A DNA stretch of 9,784 bases from an uncultured Eubacteriales bacterium (GCA_900546485.1 URDK01000095.1:1-9784); one strand, 5' to 3'. Shown: positions 1 to 6,738, counted from the stretch's first letter. Program-made: numbers and translations. Notes: generated from the letters alone by a model not told the origin.

Positions 1-312
1 ACGCTGGAGGCCGTCTATGAGTTCTACATGCGCGGCTTTGAGTTTGCGCCCATGGACCTCTACGAGTGCGACGCGACGAAGTTCCTCGTCGTGGACGAAA
101 AGCGGCTGCGCCCGCCCTTTGTGGCCATATCCGGCCTCGGTGCGGCGGCGGCGAACGACCTAATGAACTGCCGCTGCGGAGGCAGGCGCTTCATCTCGGT
201 GGAGGAGCTCTCCATGGCCTGCCCCAAGGTCAGCCAGGCGCATATAGAGCAGCTCAAGGCCGTCGGCGCCCTCGGCGAGATGCCCGAGGAGAGCCAGATG
301 ACACTGTTTTAA
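1..312 (+). CDS. polC: DNA polymerase III PolC-type alpha subunit, C-terminal end (5' truncated by window)
   Basis: This is the last 103 residues of an open frame that enters from the left edge and stops with TAA at 310-312. The residues match the conserved end of PolC, the Gram-positive replicative polymerase: a 'FxPMDLY..DATKFL' segment, then 'PPFVAISGLGAAAANDL', a 'FISVEELS' helix with 'KVSQAHIEQL', and the typical 'Q(M)TLF' end, which resembles the 'QLSLF' tail of Bacillus PolC. The last motif resembles a beta-clamp-binding tail, which would tether the enzyme to the sliding clamp. The catalytic and proofreading domains lie outside the window. The gene is followed by a strong hairpin terminator and is convergent with bofA. 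Family assignment is confident; the true start cannot be seen. Confidence 0.93.
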   Translation, partial: TLEAVYEFYMRGFEFAPMDLYECDATKFLVVDEKRLRPPFVAISGLGAAAANDLMNCRCGGRRFISVEELSMACPKVSQAHIEQLKAVGALGEMPEESQMTLF

Positions 313-317
313 AAAGA

Positions 318-355
318 AAAACGGCGGACACTTTTGAGGTGTCCGCCGTTTTGTT
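318..355. terminator. Bidirectional intrinsic terminator between polC and bofA
   Basis: A perfect 11-bp stem (321-331 with 339-349) surrounds a 7-base loop. AAA at 318-320 can extend it by pairing with TTT at 350-352. On the plus strand it is followed by TTTTGTT, ending polC transcripts. On the minus strand the T-rich run complementary to 311-320 follows the stem, so it can also end the bofA transcript. It begins 6 bases after the polC stop and ends 7 bases before the bofA stop, as expected for a terminator shared by convergent genes. Confidence 0.9.
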
Positions 356-361
356 ATGTAC

Positions 362-625
362 TTACATGAAATTCTGGATAAGCACCAGCAGCACGATGCC
401 CGGTATGCCCAGCACCCCCGCCACGAGTGCGTTCGTGGCGTTGATGCCGAGCGAGAAGTCGAAAAAGCCGCCGATGAAGTTGAAAACAAAGAGCAGCACG
501 AGCCCACTGAGCATATTCAGCAGCAGCTTGAAGAGGAGCTTTATCGGAAGTCGGATTATCTTCAGCAGCAGATATAACAGCAGGGCGCAGACTATTATGG
601 TTATGATGGTCGCTATCGGCGGCAT
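362..625 (-). CDS. bofA: BofA family protein, inhibitor of pro-sigma-K processing
   Basis: This 87-residue hydrophobic protein is the same length as Bacillus subtilis BofA and shares its diagnostic C-terminal half: 'LLFVFNFIGG', an 'INATNALVAG' segment and 'GVLGIPGIVLLVLIQ'. It shows hydrophobic segments at roughly residues 4-24 and 38-58 and a hydrophobic C-terminal region at 66-87. In Bacillus, BofA sits in the outer forespore membrane with SpoIVFA and holds the intramembrane protease SpoIVFB inactive until a forespore signal arrives; that role is assumed here from the family. The ATG start (625-623) follows a strong AAGGAGGG site (639-632) with 6 bases of spacing. It lies 15 bases after yaaL in the same orientation, the same order as yaaL-bofA in Bacillus, and ends at the shared terminator. 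It points to a spore-forming lineage. Confidence 0.9.
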   Translation of the reverse strand: MPPIATIITIIVCALLLYLLLKIIRLPIKLLFKLLLNMLSGLVLLFVFNFIGGFFDFSLGINATNALVAGVLGIPGIVLLVLIQNFM

Positions 626-640
626 TTTATGCCCTCCTTA

Positions 641-856
641 TCAGAGAAAATAGGATTTCAGATTCCTCACCGCATAGTTGTACTTCGCCTTGAGGGCGCT
701 CATCTCGTAGATGCAGGTGTCAAGCGCGGAGGGGTCGGTCATGTTATTGAATTTGACGTAAACCTCGCCGAGTTGGTTCCTTATGCTGTCGAGCTCCTCG
801 ACAGCCTTCTTGACCTCGGCCTTGTGGGCCTTGGATTCTCTTGAACGTTTGGACAA
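641..856 (-). CDS. yaaL: YaaL-like DUF2508 family protein
   Basis: This small, charged, soluble protein has no known function. Its C-terminal half carries the DUF2508 pattern: Asp-Pro-x-x-Leu-Asp followed by 'CIYEMSALKAKYNYAVR', a helix seen in YaaL-type proteins. Identification is helped by its place directly before bofA, as in the recR-yaaL-bofA region of Bacillus. The central part is predicted helical. Start choice: a GTG at 865-863 would lie only one base after the AAGGGAG site (873-867), which is too close. A TTG at 856-854 lies 10 bases after it and gives a 71-residue protein starting M-SKRSRESKAHK, so I prefer TTG; the GTG form would be 74 residues. The TTG and part of the ribosome site fall in opposite arms of an inverted repeat. 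Confidence 0.8.
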   Translation of the reverse strand: MSKRSRESKAHKAEVKKAVEELDSIRNQLGEVYVKFNNMTDPSALDTCIYEMSALKAKYNYAVRNLKSYFL

Positions 857-877
857 GTATATCACACTCCCTTGTCC
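851..877 (-). promoter_or_regulatory. yaaL: Inverted repeat covering the yaaL ribosome site and start codon
   Basis: Seven-base arms GGACAAG (851-857) and CTTGTCC (871-877) are exact reverse complements with 13 bases between. In the minus-strand mRNA the 5' arm includes the first bases of AAGGGAG (873-867) and the 3' arm includes the TTG start (856-854). The hairpin could therefore limit initiation of yaaL and, by coupling, bofA. This is inference from sequence; the repeat could also be an operator. Confidence 0.35.
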
Positions 878-879
878 AT

Positions 880-905
880 ATTGTATTCAGCTCAAGAGAA
901 TTTTA
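880..905 (-). promoter_or_regulatory. Possible promoter of yaaL-bofA
   Basis: On the minus strand AATACAAT (887-880) lies about 7 bases before the yaaL ribosome site. It matches 7 of 8 bases of the sigma-E/sigma-K -10 consensus CATACAAT, and an A/T-rich stretch 11 bases upstream could serve as a weak -35. bofA is sigma-E controlled in Bacillus, so a sporulation promoter would make sense, but the spacing is short and the -35 is poor. TACAAT within it could equally be a sigma-A -10. Confidence 0.25.
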
Positions 906-935
906 ACCGGAAAGCCCAAAAACTTCTTGTAATAC

Positions 936-1224
936 GTCAAGGCATCGGAGCCATACTAGACTCGGACTTCAAAAGAGAAGCGAATCCGGTAGGGCGAGAG
1001 AGAAAAACCCAAGGCCGGTGCCGGTGCGTAAAAGCACCATAAGGCGAATGGCCGTCCGCATGAAAGCGGGCTGCCGGAAGGAGCCGTAAGCCTTATTCCC
1101 TGAGCGGGATAAGAGCAGGCTTCAAAACGCAAGAGAATGAAGTCAAGTGCCGCAAAGGCGAAGCGAAAGCTGCGCCGGAGACGGCGCGGCGGGGAGGCAC
1201 AAAAGTGCAGCCCCGCTTTTTTTC
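936..1224 (+). ncRNA. Structured non-coding RNA, possibly raiA-motif class
   Basis: No protein gene lies here, yet the plus strand can fold extensively. A long-range 7-bp helix pairs 965-971 with 1138-1144, and inside it a 5-bp helix pairs 977-981 with 1119-1123. Together they close a multi-arm junction with arms at 986-994/1008-1018, 1023-1027/1034-1038, 1056-1059/1066-1069, 1069-1075/1080-1085 (GGAA loop) and 1092-1099/1106-1113. GGCA (941-944) can pair with TGCC (1148-1151) outside. The 3' part adds GNRA-capped hairpins (GAAA at 1165-1168, GAGA at 1178-1181) and a terminator. A weak -10 (TGTAAT, 928-933) would start RNA near 940. The compact multi-helix architecture, the length and the clostridial setting suggest the raiA-motif RNA. 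I cannot confirm the class by eye; RNase P, tmRNA, SRP and T-box signatures are absent. Confidence 0.6.
1189..1224 (+). terminator. Intrinsic terminator of the structured RNA
   Basis: GCGGGG (1189-1194) pairs with CCCCGC (1211-1216) and GGCAC-type bases 1197-1200 pair with 1205-1208 around an AAAA loop. The two helices are separated by a symmetrical AG/AG internal loop that could form tandem A-G pairs. Seven T residues (1217-1223) follow directly. This orientation shows the upstream RNA is made from the plus strand and ends before the topoisomerase promoter. Confidence 0.85.
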
Positions 1225-1253
1225 TTGCAATTTAGGGGCGGGTGGGATATACT
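1225..1253 (+). promoter_or_regulatory. Sigma-A-type promoter of the topoisomerase operon
   Basis: TTGCAA (1225-1230) matches 4 of 6 bases of the -35 consensus and TATACT (1248-1253) matches 5 of 6 of the -10, with an ideal 17-base spacer. It begins immediately after the T-tract of the preceding terminator and would give a leader of roughly 55-60 bases before the ATG at 1317. A second -10-like TACAAT at 1282-1287 has no matching -35. Confidence 0.65.
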
Positions 1254-1261
1254 ATATAAGT

Positions 1262-1277
1262 AAAATTATGCAATTTT
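1262..1277. promoter_or_regulatory. Near-palindrome in the operon leader, possible operator
   Basis: AAAATTATGCAATTTT has perfect 6-base arms around ATGC and lies about 9 bases downstream of the -10, where a repressor could block initiation. It is AT-rich, so chance is possible, and no regulator gene is present in the window. Confidence 0.2.
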
Positions 1278-1316
1278 GCGCTACAATATATTGATTTAGT
1301 GAGGGAAAAACTGCAA

Positions 1317-3298
1317 ATGGCAAGAAACACCCCCGAGTCCTACGGAAACGAGAGCATATCCCAGCTCAAGGGCGAGGACAGGGTCAGGAAACGGCCTGCG
1401 GTGATCTTCGGCTCGGACGGGCTCGAGGGCTGCGAGCACGCGGTATTCGAGATCCTGTCGAACTCGATAGACGAGGCCCGTGCGGGCAACGGCAGCATTA
1501 TAACACTGACGCGCTATCTCGACAAGAGCATCGAATGCGAGGACTTCGGCCGCGGCTGCCCTGTGGACTGGAACCCGGCCGAGAATACAACTGGGAGCTC
1601 GTGTTCTGCGAGCTCTACGCCGGAGGCAAATACCGCAACAACGAGGGCGGCGACTACGAGTATTCGCTGGGCCTCAACGGCCTCGGCACCTGTGCGACGC
1701 AGTATTCTTCCGAGTACATGGACGTCATAGTCCGGCGCGACGGCAAGAAATACACGCTCCATTTTGAAAAGGGCCGCATCAAGGGCAAGCTCGAAGAAGA
1801 GCCCGCAGACCGCAAAAAGACCGGCACGGACATCCGCTGGAGGCCTGACCTCGAGGTATTTACGGACATAGACATTCCGCTGGAGTACTACACCGAGACG
1901 CTTAAGCGGCAGGCCGTGGTCAACGCGGGCGTCACCTTCCGGCTGCGCAACGAGATAGCCGCGGGTAAGTTTGAGACGACGGATTTCCTCTATGAAAACG
2001 GCATCCTCGACTACGTTTCGGAGATAGCGGGGGAGGAGACGCTCTCCGCGCCCTGCTTCATCCAGGCCGAGCGCAAGGGCCGCGACAGGGCGGACAAGCC
2101 GGAGTACAAGGTCAAACTCTCGGCGGCGTTCTGCTTTTCGAACAAGGTCAGTGCCATAGAGTACTACCACAACAGCTCCTTCCTCGAGCACGGCGGCGCG
2201 CCTGAAAAGGCCGCAAAGAGCGCCTTCGTCAGCGCAGTGGACGGCTATATCAAGAAGGTCGGCAAATACCAGAAGAACGAGAGCAAAATAAGCTTTCAGG
2301 ATGTGGCGGACTGCCTTGTGCTCGTGACGAACTGCTTCTCGACGCAGACCTCCTACGAGAACCAGACCAAGAAGGCCATCACCAACCGCTTCATCCAGGA
2401 GGCGATGACGGAGTTCCTCCGCTCTCAGGTGGAGGTCTACTTCATAGAGCACAAGGCCGAGGCGGACCGAGTGGCCGACCAGGTGCTCATCAACAAGCGC
2501 AGCCGTGAGCAGGCGGAAAAGGCGCGCCTCAACATCAAGAAAAAGCTCACAGGCAGCATGGATATCTCCAATCGCGTACAGAAGTTCGTGGACTGCCGCA
2601 GCCGTGACGTTTCAAAGCGCGAGATATACATTGTGGAGGGCGACAGCGCCCTCGGCGCCTGCAAGCTCAGCCGGGATGCGGAGTTCCAGGGCATCATGCC
2701 CGTTCGCGGCAAGATACTCAACTGCCTCAAGGCCGACTACGGCCGTATTTTCAAAAGCGAGATAATAACCGACCTCATAAAGGTCCTAGGCTGCGGTGTG
2801 GAGGTACCCAAGCACGCCAAGGAGCTGCCTGCCTTCGAGCTGGACAGCCTGCGCTGGAGCAAGATAATCATCTGCACCGACGCGGACGTGGACGGCTTCC
2901 AGATACGCACGCTGATCTTGACCATGCTCTACCGCCTTGCGCCCACGCTCATACGCGAAGGCCTGGTGTACATCGCGGAGTCTCCGCTCTACGAGATAGA
3001 ATCCGGCGGCAGGACCTGGTTCGCCTACACGGACCGCGAGAAGGCGGAGATAGTCGAGGAACTCGGCGGCGCCAAGGCGTCCATCAACCGCTCCAAGGGC
3101 CTCGGCGAGAACGACCCGGACATGATGTGGCTCACGACGATGAACCCCGATACCCGGCGGCTCATCCGCGTCATGCCCGAGGACGCGGAGCGCACGAGCC
3201 AGATGTTCGACCTGCTCCTCGGCGACAACCTGAGCGGCAGAAAGCAGCACATATCTGAATTCGGCAGTCAGTATCTTGACCTTGCCGACATATCATAA
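1317..3298 (+). CDS. parE: Type IIA DNA topoisomerase B subunit (ParE/GyrB-like), frameshifted
   Basis: This is the ATPase and TOPRIM subunit of an ATP-dependent topoisomerase, 660 residues if repaired. ATG 1317 is chosen over GTG 1299 because GTG overlaps the GAGGG ribosome site (1301-1305). The frame from 1317 encodes the start of the GHKL ATP-binding fold: 'VRKRPAVIFGSDGLEG', the Mg/ATP helix 'EILSNSIDEA' (E45, N49) and 'DFGRG' (D76). It then continues in the -1 frame after about 1585 with 'YNWELVFCELYAGGKY', 'LGLNGLG', TOPRIM 'EGDSA' (E441), 'PVRGKILNC', 'DADVD' (D522/524/526) and 'SKGLGENDP'. One base (mod 3) is missing near 1584. No slippery heptamer is seen, so this is an indel or sequence error. 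If real, the product loses function; an internal ATG at 1535 would give a 587-residue piece without the ATP helix. Sequence is closest to the divergent clostridial second topoisomerase rather than gyrase. Confidence 0.9.
1581..1590 (+). other. Frameshift site in the topoisomerase B subunit
   Basis: The zero frame reads Asn-Pro-Ala-Glu up to GAG (1581-1583). The conserved continuation Tyr-Asn-Trp-Glu-Leu-Val starts at TAC 1586-1588, leaving only AA between. Adding one base there joins the two conserved halves into one frame. Neighbouring codons CCG-GCC-GAG contain no X-XXY-YYZ slip site. Confidence 0.88.
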
Positions 3299-3310
3299 GG
3301 GGGTCTGGCA

Positions 3311-3601
3311 ATGAAGCTTAAAACTGTCAAGACGATAGTCGCAGTAGGCATGGCGCTCGCAGTCATACTCTGTCTCGTCGGCATCTTCGGCATGGACCCG
3401 GCGTCACCGCAGGCCGGGAGCATGTCTATTTGGGCCGTCGTCGTGGTGCTGTTCACCATGGCCGTTGTGCTCAAGTGGAGCCGCTGCCCCTGGTGCGGTG
3501 GGCTCCTCATCAAAAAACTGTTCAGCATCAAGGAGTGCCCCCACTGCGGTCGCGACCTTGAGACAGGCAAGAAGAAAAAAGGCAAGGGCGGAAAGAAGTA
3601 A
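3311..3601 (+). CDS. Small membrane protein with C-terminal zinc ribbon
   Basis: This 96-residue protein is not recognised as a named family. It has two hydrophobic segments (about residues 8-27 and 38-55) joined by a short Pro/Ser loop. These are followed by a CPWCGG...CPHCGR pair (C59, C62, C76, C79) that forms a four-cysteine zinc-ribbon pattern, and then a tail of Lys and Gly (residues 87-96). The layout suggests a membrane-anchored protein with a metal-bound, nucleic-acid- or protein-contacting knuckle, probably on the cytoplasmic side given the basic tail. Its AAGGGGG ribosome site (3297-3303) overlaps the stop of the upstream topoisomerase gene. Its own TAA is followed with no gap by the ATG of the A subunit, so expression is probably coupled with both subunits. 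Whether it acts with the topoisomerase is unknown. Confidence 0.8.
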   Translation: MKLKTVKTIVAVGMALAVILCLVGIFGMDPASPQAGSMSIWAVVVVLFTMAVVLKWSRCPWCGGLLIKKLFSIKECPHCGRDLETGKKKKGKGGKK

Positions 3602-5851
3602 ATGGCTCGAAAAAAACCGGCACAGGAGCCGGAAAACAAAAAAGTTACCAACGAAAACGTAATGGGCCTGCGCGCCGAGGTGCTCGAGCAGCCCATAACC
3701 GAGACGCTGGAGACGAACTACATGCCCTACGCGATGAGTGTCATTGTCTCCCGCGCCATACCCGAGATAGACGGCTTCAAGCCCTCGCACCGCAAGCTTC
3801 TCTATACCATGTACAAGATGGGATTATTGAGCGGCTCGAGGACCAAGTCGGCCAACATAGTCGGCCAGACCATGAAGCTCAATCCCCACGGCGACGCAGC
3901 CATATACGAGACGATGGTGCGACTTACAAAGGGCTGCGAGGCACTCAATACGCCCTTTGTGGACTCAAAGGGCAACTTTGGCAAGGTGTATTCGCGAGAC
4001 ATGTCCTACGCCGCCTCGAGGTACACGGAGGCAAAGCTCGCCCCCATCTGTGCTGACATCTTCCGGGACATAGACAAGGACACGGTCGATTTCGTGGACA
4101 ACTACGACGGCAAGATGAAGGAGCCGACGCTGCTGCCCACGGCCTTTCCCAATGTGCTAGTCTCCGCCAACACCGGCATAGCCGTCGGCATGGCCAGCCA
4201 GATCTGCGGCTTCAACCTCACCGAGGTCTGCGAGACGGCGATAAGCTATATCCGCGACCCGGAGTGCGACCTCATGGCCACGCTGCCTGCCCCGGATTTC
4301 CCCACGGGCGGCGAGATAATCATGGAGCCCGGCGTCATGGAGGAGATATACCGTACCGGCCGGGGAAGCTTCAAGGTACGCTCCCGCTGGCGCTATGACG
4401 CGAAAGAAAATGTCATAGAGATATACGAGATACCCTATACCGCAACGGCAGAGGCCATAATGGACAAGGTCGCGGAGCTGGTGAAGGCAGGCAAGGCCAA
4501 GGAGATCTCCGATATGCGCGATGAGACCGATCTCGGCGGCTTGAAGCTCGCCATCGACCTCAAGCGCGGTGCAGACCCGGAAAAGCTGATGGCAAAGCTC
4601 TTCAAGTCCACGCCGCTGATGGACTCCTTTGCCTGCAACTTCAACATCCTCATAGCGGGTACGCCCAGGGTCATGGGAGTGCGCGAGATACTCTCTGAGT
4701 GGACCGCGTGGCGGCTCGACTGCGTGAAGCGGCGCATTTACTTCGACCTCAGCCGCAAGCAGGAAAAGCTGCATCTCCTCCGGGGCCTCGGCAAGATACT
4801 GCTCGATATCGACAAGGCCATCAACATCATCCGCAACACGGAGCGCGAGGCCGACGTCGTGCCCAACCTGATGGCCGGCTTCGGCATAGACAAGGTCCAG
4901 GCCGAGTACGTGGCCGAGATAAAACTGCGCAATATAAACCGTGAGTACATCCTCAAGCGTACGGCTGAAACGTCTGATCTCGAGCGAGACATAGCCGAGC
5001 TCGACGCCACGCTGCAAAGCCGCCGCAAGCTCCAGAACATCATCGTCAAGGAGCTCGAGCGGATTATAAAGGACTACCCGTCGCCCAGACGCACGGGCAT
5101 AGTCTACGCTGACGAGCTGCCCGACGACATAGACGAGGAGCCGGTTGAGGATTATCCGGTCCGCGTGTTCGTCTCGCGTGAGGGTTATCTCAAGAAGATA
5201 ACGCCGCAGTCTCTGCGCATGTCGAGCGAGCAGAAGTACAAGGAGGGAGACGGCCCCGCGGCGGAATTCGACGCGACGAACCGCTCGGAGCTGCTCGTGT
5301 TCACGGACCGGCAGCAGGTATACAAGACCCGCCTTGCGGATTTCGAGGACTCCAAGGCCTCGGTGCTGGGCGTGTACCTGCCGGGCAAGCTGGGCATGGA
5401 CGAGGGCGAGCGCGTGCTGGACGTCATAGACCCCGGCGACTACACGGGCCAGCTGCTGCTGTTCTTCGAAAACGGCAAGGCCGCGCGCCTCACGCTCTCC
5501 GCCTATGAGACAAAGACAAACCGTAAGAAGCTGCTGAACGCGTACTCGGACAAGAGTCCGCTGGTGTGCATCCTCCAGCTCGGCGAGGAGCTCGAGCTTG
5601 CGGCATTCTCCACTGAGGGCCGCGCCATCATTTTCAGCAGCGCGCTGCTCGCACCAAAGACCTCGCGTTCCACACAGGGCGTGGCGGTAATGACTATGAA
5701 GCCGAAGTACAAGCTGAGCGGAGCCCGACCGCTGCATGAGACGGGCATCAAAAACCTCTCCCGCTATCGCGTTCGCAGTCTTCCCGCCGCCGGCGCGCTG
5801 CTCAGGGACGAGGACAGGGGAGAAAAACAACTGTCTCTATTGGAGGAATAG
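3602..5851 (+). CDS. parC: Type IIA DNA topoisomerase A subunit (ParC/GyrA-like)
   Basis: This is the DNA-cleaving subunit, 749 residues. Following a charged leader it has 'YMPYAMSVIVSRAIPEIDGFK', the winged-helix CAP region with 'KSANIVGQTMKLNPHGDAA', and the catalytic tyrosine Y141 in 'ASRYTEAKL' preceded by Arg140. Next come the tower domain ('ANTGIAVGMAS'; 'LPAPDFPTGGEI'), a coiled-coil gate at about 380-480, and a C-terminal beta-pinwheel-like domain from about 520. No GyrA-box (QRRGGKG) is seen, so it should relax or decatenate rather than supercoil. The positions equal to E. coli GyrA Ser83 and Asp87 are Ala99 and Glu103. ATG 3602 follows the previous stop directly; its ribosome site is weak (AAGGGCGG about 10 bases upstream), which suggests translational coupling. 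GyrA-versus-ParC naming is less certain than the family. Confidence 0.95.
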   Translation: MARKKPAQEPENKKVTNENVMGLRAEVLEQPITETLETNYMPYAMSVIVSRAIPEIDGFKPSHRKLLYTMYKMGLLSGSRTKSANIVGQTMKLNPHGDAAIYETMVRLTKGCEALNTPFVDSKGNFGKVYSRDMSYAASRYTEAKLAPICADIFRDIDKDTVDFVDNYDGKMKEPTLLPTAFPNVLVSANTGIAVGMASQICGFNLTEVCETAISYIRDPECDLMATLPAPDFPTGGEIIMEPGVMEEIYRTGRGSFKVRSRWRYDAKENVIEIYEIPYTATAEAIMDKVAELVKAGKAKEISDMRDETDLGGLKLAIDLKRGADPEKLMAKLFKSTPLMDSFACNFNILIAGTPRVMGVREILSEWTAWRLDCVKRRIYFDLSRKQEKLHLLRGLGKILLDIDKAINIIRNTEREADVVPNLMAGFGIDKVQAEYVAEIKLRNINREYILKRTAETSDLERDIAELDATLQSRRKLQNIIVKELERIIKDYPSPRRTGIVYADELPDDIDEEPVEDYPVRVFVSREGYLKKITPQSLRMSSEQKYKEGDGPAAEFDATNRSELLVFTDRQQVYKTRLADFEDSKASVLGVYLPGKLGMDEGERVLDVIDPGDYTGQLLLFFENGKAARLTLSAYETKTNRKKLLNAYSDKSPLVCILQLGEELELAAFSTEGRAIIFSSALLAPKTSRSTQGVAVMTMKPKYKLSGARPLHETGIKNLSRYRVRSLPAAGALLRDEDRGEKQLSLLEE

Positions 5852-5853
5852 TG

Positions 5854-6723
5854 ATGCTGCACACAAAGACGATTAAGGACTATCTTCGTGAATACGCCCT
5901 CATAGTCCTCGGCTCAGTCATCTACGCGGCCGGCTTCCGCTTTTTCTTCTATCCCAACGACATCATCGCAGGCGGTGTAACCGGTATTGCGATGATCATC
6001 AACTACCTGACCGACATCCCCGTCGGTGTTTTGAACATCGTGATAAACATCCCGCTGTTCATACTCGCCTGGCGCGCCTTCGGACTGAAGTTCATCATCG
6101 GCTCCTTTGTGGCTACCATGCTCTCCTCAGTGCTGATGGACGTGTTCGCCATCATACCTGTGACTGTCACGAACAACCTGCTGCTTGCGGCCATCTACGG
6201 CGGCGTCATCTACGGCCTGGGCCTTGGCCTCATCTACCGCGCAGGCGACACCACGGGCGGTATCGACATCGTGGCGAAGTTCGTGCGCCGCAAATATCCC
6301 TATATCAACTTCGGCACCATAATCCTCGTCCTCGACGTCATCATAATCGCGGCTTTTGCGCTCATATTCAACCAGTACGAGGCCGCGATGTATGCCATAA
6401 TAGCCATGTTCATCGTGACGCGGGTCATCGACCTCGTGCTCTACGGCATCGGCACGTCGAAGGTCTGCTATATAATCAGCGACGAGAGCGATAAGCTCAA
6501 GAACGCCATCACCGCCACCCTCGGCCGTGGAGTGACTCTGCTGCACGGCGAGGGCGCCTACACAGGCAAGGCGAAAAACGTCATCCTCTGCGTCATCAAA
6601 AAGCACCAGATCATGGACGTTAGGCGCATAATCAAGTCCATAGATACCCACGCCTTCCTCATAGTGACGGAGGCGAAGAATGTCTACGGCAATGGCTTTG
6701 GCGACATTTCCGACGAGAGCTGA
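5854..6723 (+). CDS. YitT family membrane protein (DUF161/DUF2179)
   Basis: The product is a 289-residue integral membrane protein of unknown transport or sensing role. It starts with the family signature 'GSVIYAAGFRFFFYPNDIIAGGVTGIA', has about six hydrophobic segments (roughly 14-32, 56-73, 79-99, 107-128, 152-172, 177-197) and the conserved loop 'YRAGDTTGGIDIVAKFVRRK'. It ends in a soluble DUF2179 domain (about 203-278) with 'GRGVTLLHGEGAYTG' and 'VRRIIKSID'. That C-terminal part is predicted cytoplasmic and may bind a ligand. The start is ATG 5854, 7 bases after GGAGG (5842-5846); a GTG at 5851 would overlap the previous stop by one base but is too close to the ribosome site. Only two bases separate it from the topoisomerase A gene, so it is probably in the same operon. 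Length is normal and nothing appears broken. Confidence 0.93.
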   Translation: MLHTKTIKDYLREYALIVLGSVIYAAGFRFFFYPNDIIAGGVTGIAMIINYLTDIPVGVLNIVINIPLFILAWRAFGLKFIIGSFVATMLSSVLMDVFAIIPVTVTNNLLLAAIYGGVIYGLGLGLIYRAGDTTGGIDIVAKFVRRKYPYINFGTIILVLDVIIIAAFALIFNQYEAAMYAIIAMFIVTRVIDLVLYGIGTSKVCYIISDESDKLKNAITATLGRGVTLLHGEGAYTGKAKNVILCVIKKHQIMDVRRIIKSIDTHAFLIVTEAKNVYGNGFGDISDES

Positions 6724-6738
6724 GAAAGGAGAAACGCA

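Noticed and set aside
66..653. Plus-strand open frame of 195 codons across the polC end and bofA
   Set aside because: It runs through the polC terminator and opposite bofA, and its product has the biased composition of an off-frame reading.
930..1224. RNase P RNA, tmRNA, SRP RNA, T-box or cobalamin riboswitch
   Set aside because: Their diagnostic cores were looked for and not seen: the GAGGAAAGTCC core of RNase P, the tmRNA tRNA-like ends, the SRP helix 8 GTCAGGTCCGGAAGG core, the T-box GGTGG bulge, and the B12 box. The GGAA loop at 1076-1079 only superficially resembles SRP helix 8.
1560..1600. Programmed -1 ribosomal frameshift in the topoisomerase B gene
   Set aside because: No slippery heptamer is present around CCG-GCC-GAG-AAT, and this family is not known to need frameshifting. 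An indel or sequence error is simpler.
1514..2452. Minus-strand open frame of 312 codons within the topoisomerase B gene
   Set aside because: It lies antisense to strongly conserved GyrB/ParE sequence. Its product is low-complexity, rich in Leu, Val, Arg and Ala, as expected from the reverse strand of a GC-rich gene.
4157..5830. Minus-strand open frame of 557 codons opposite the topoisomerase A gene
   Set aside because: It is a shadow of a conserved gene with third-position GC bias; no domain is recognisable and no ribosome site supports it.
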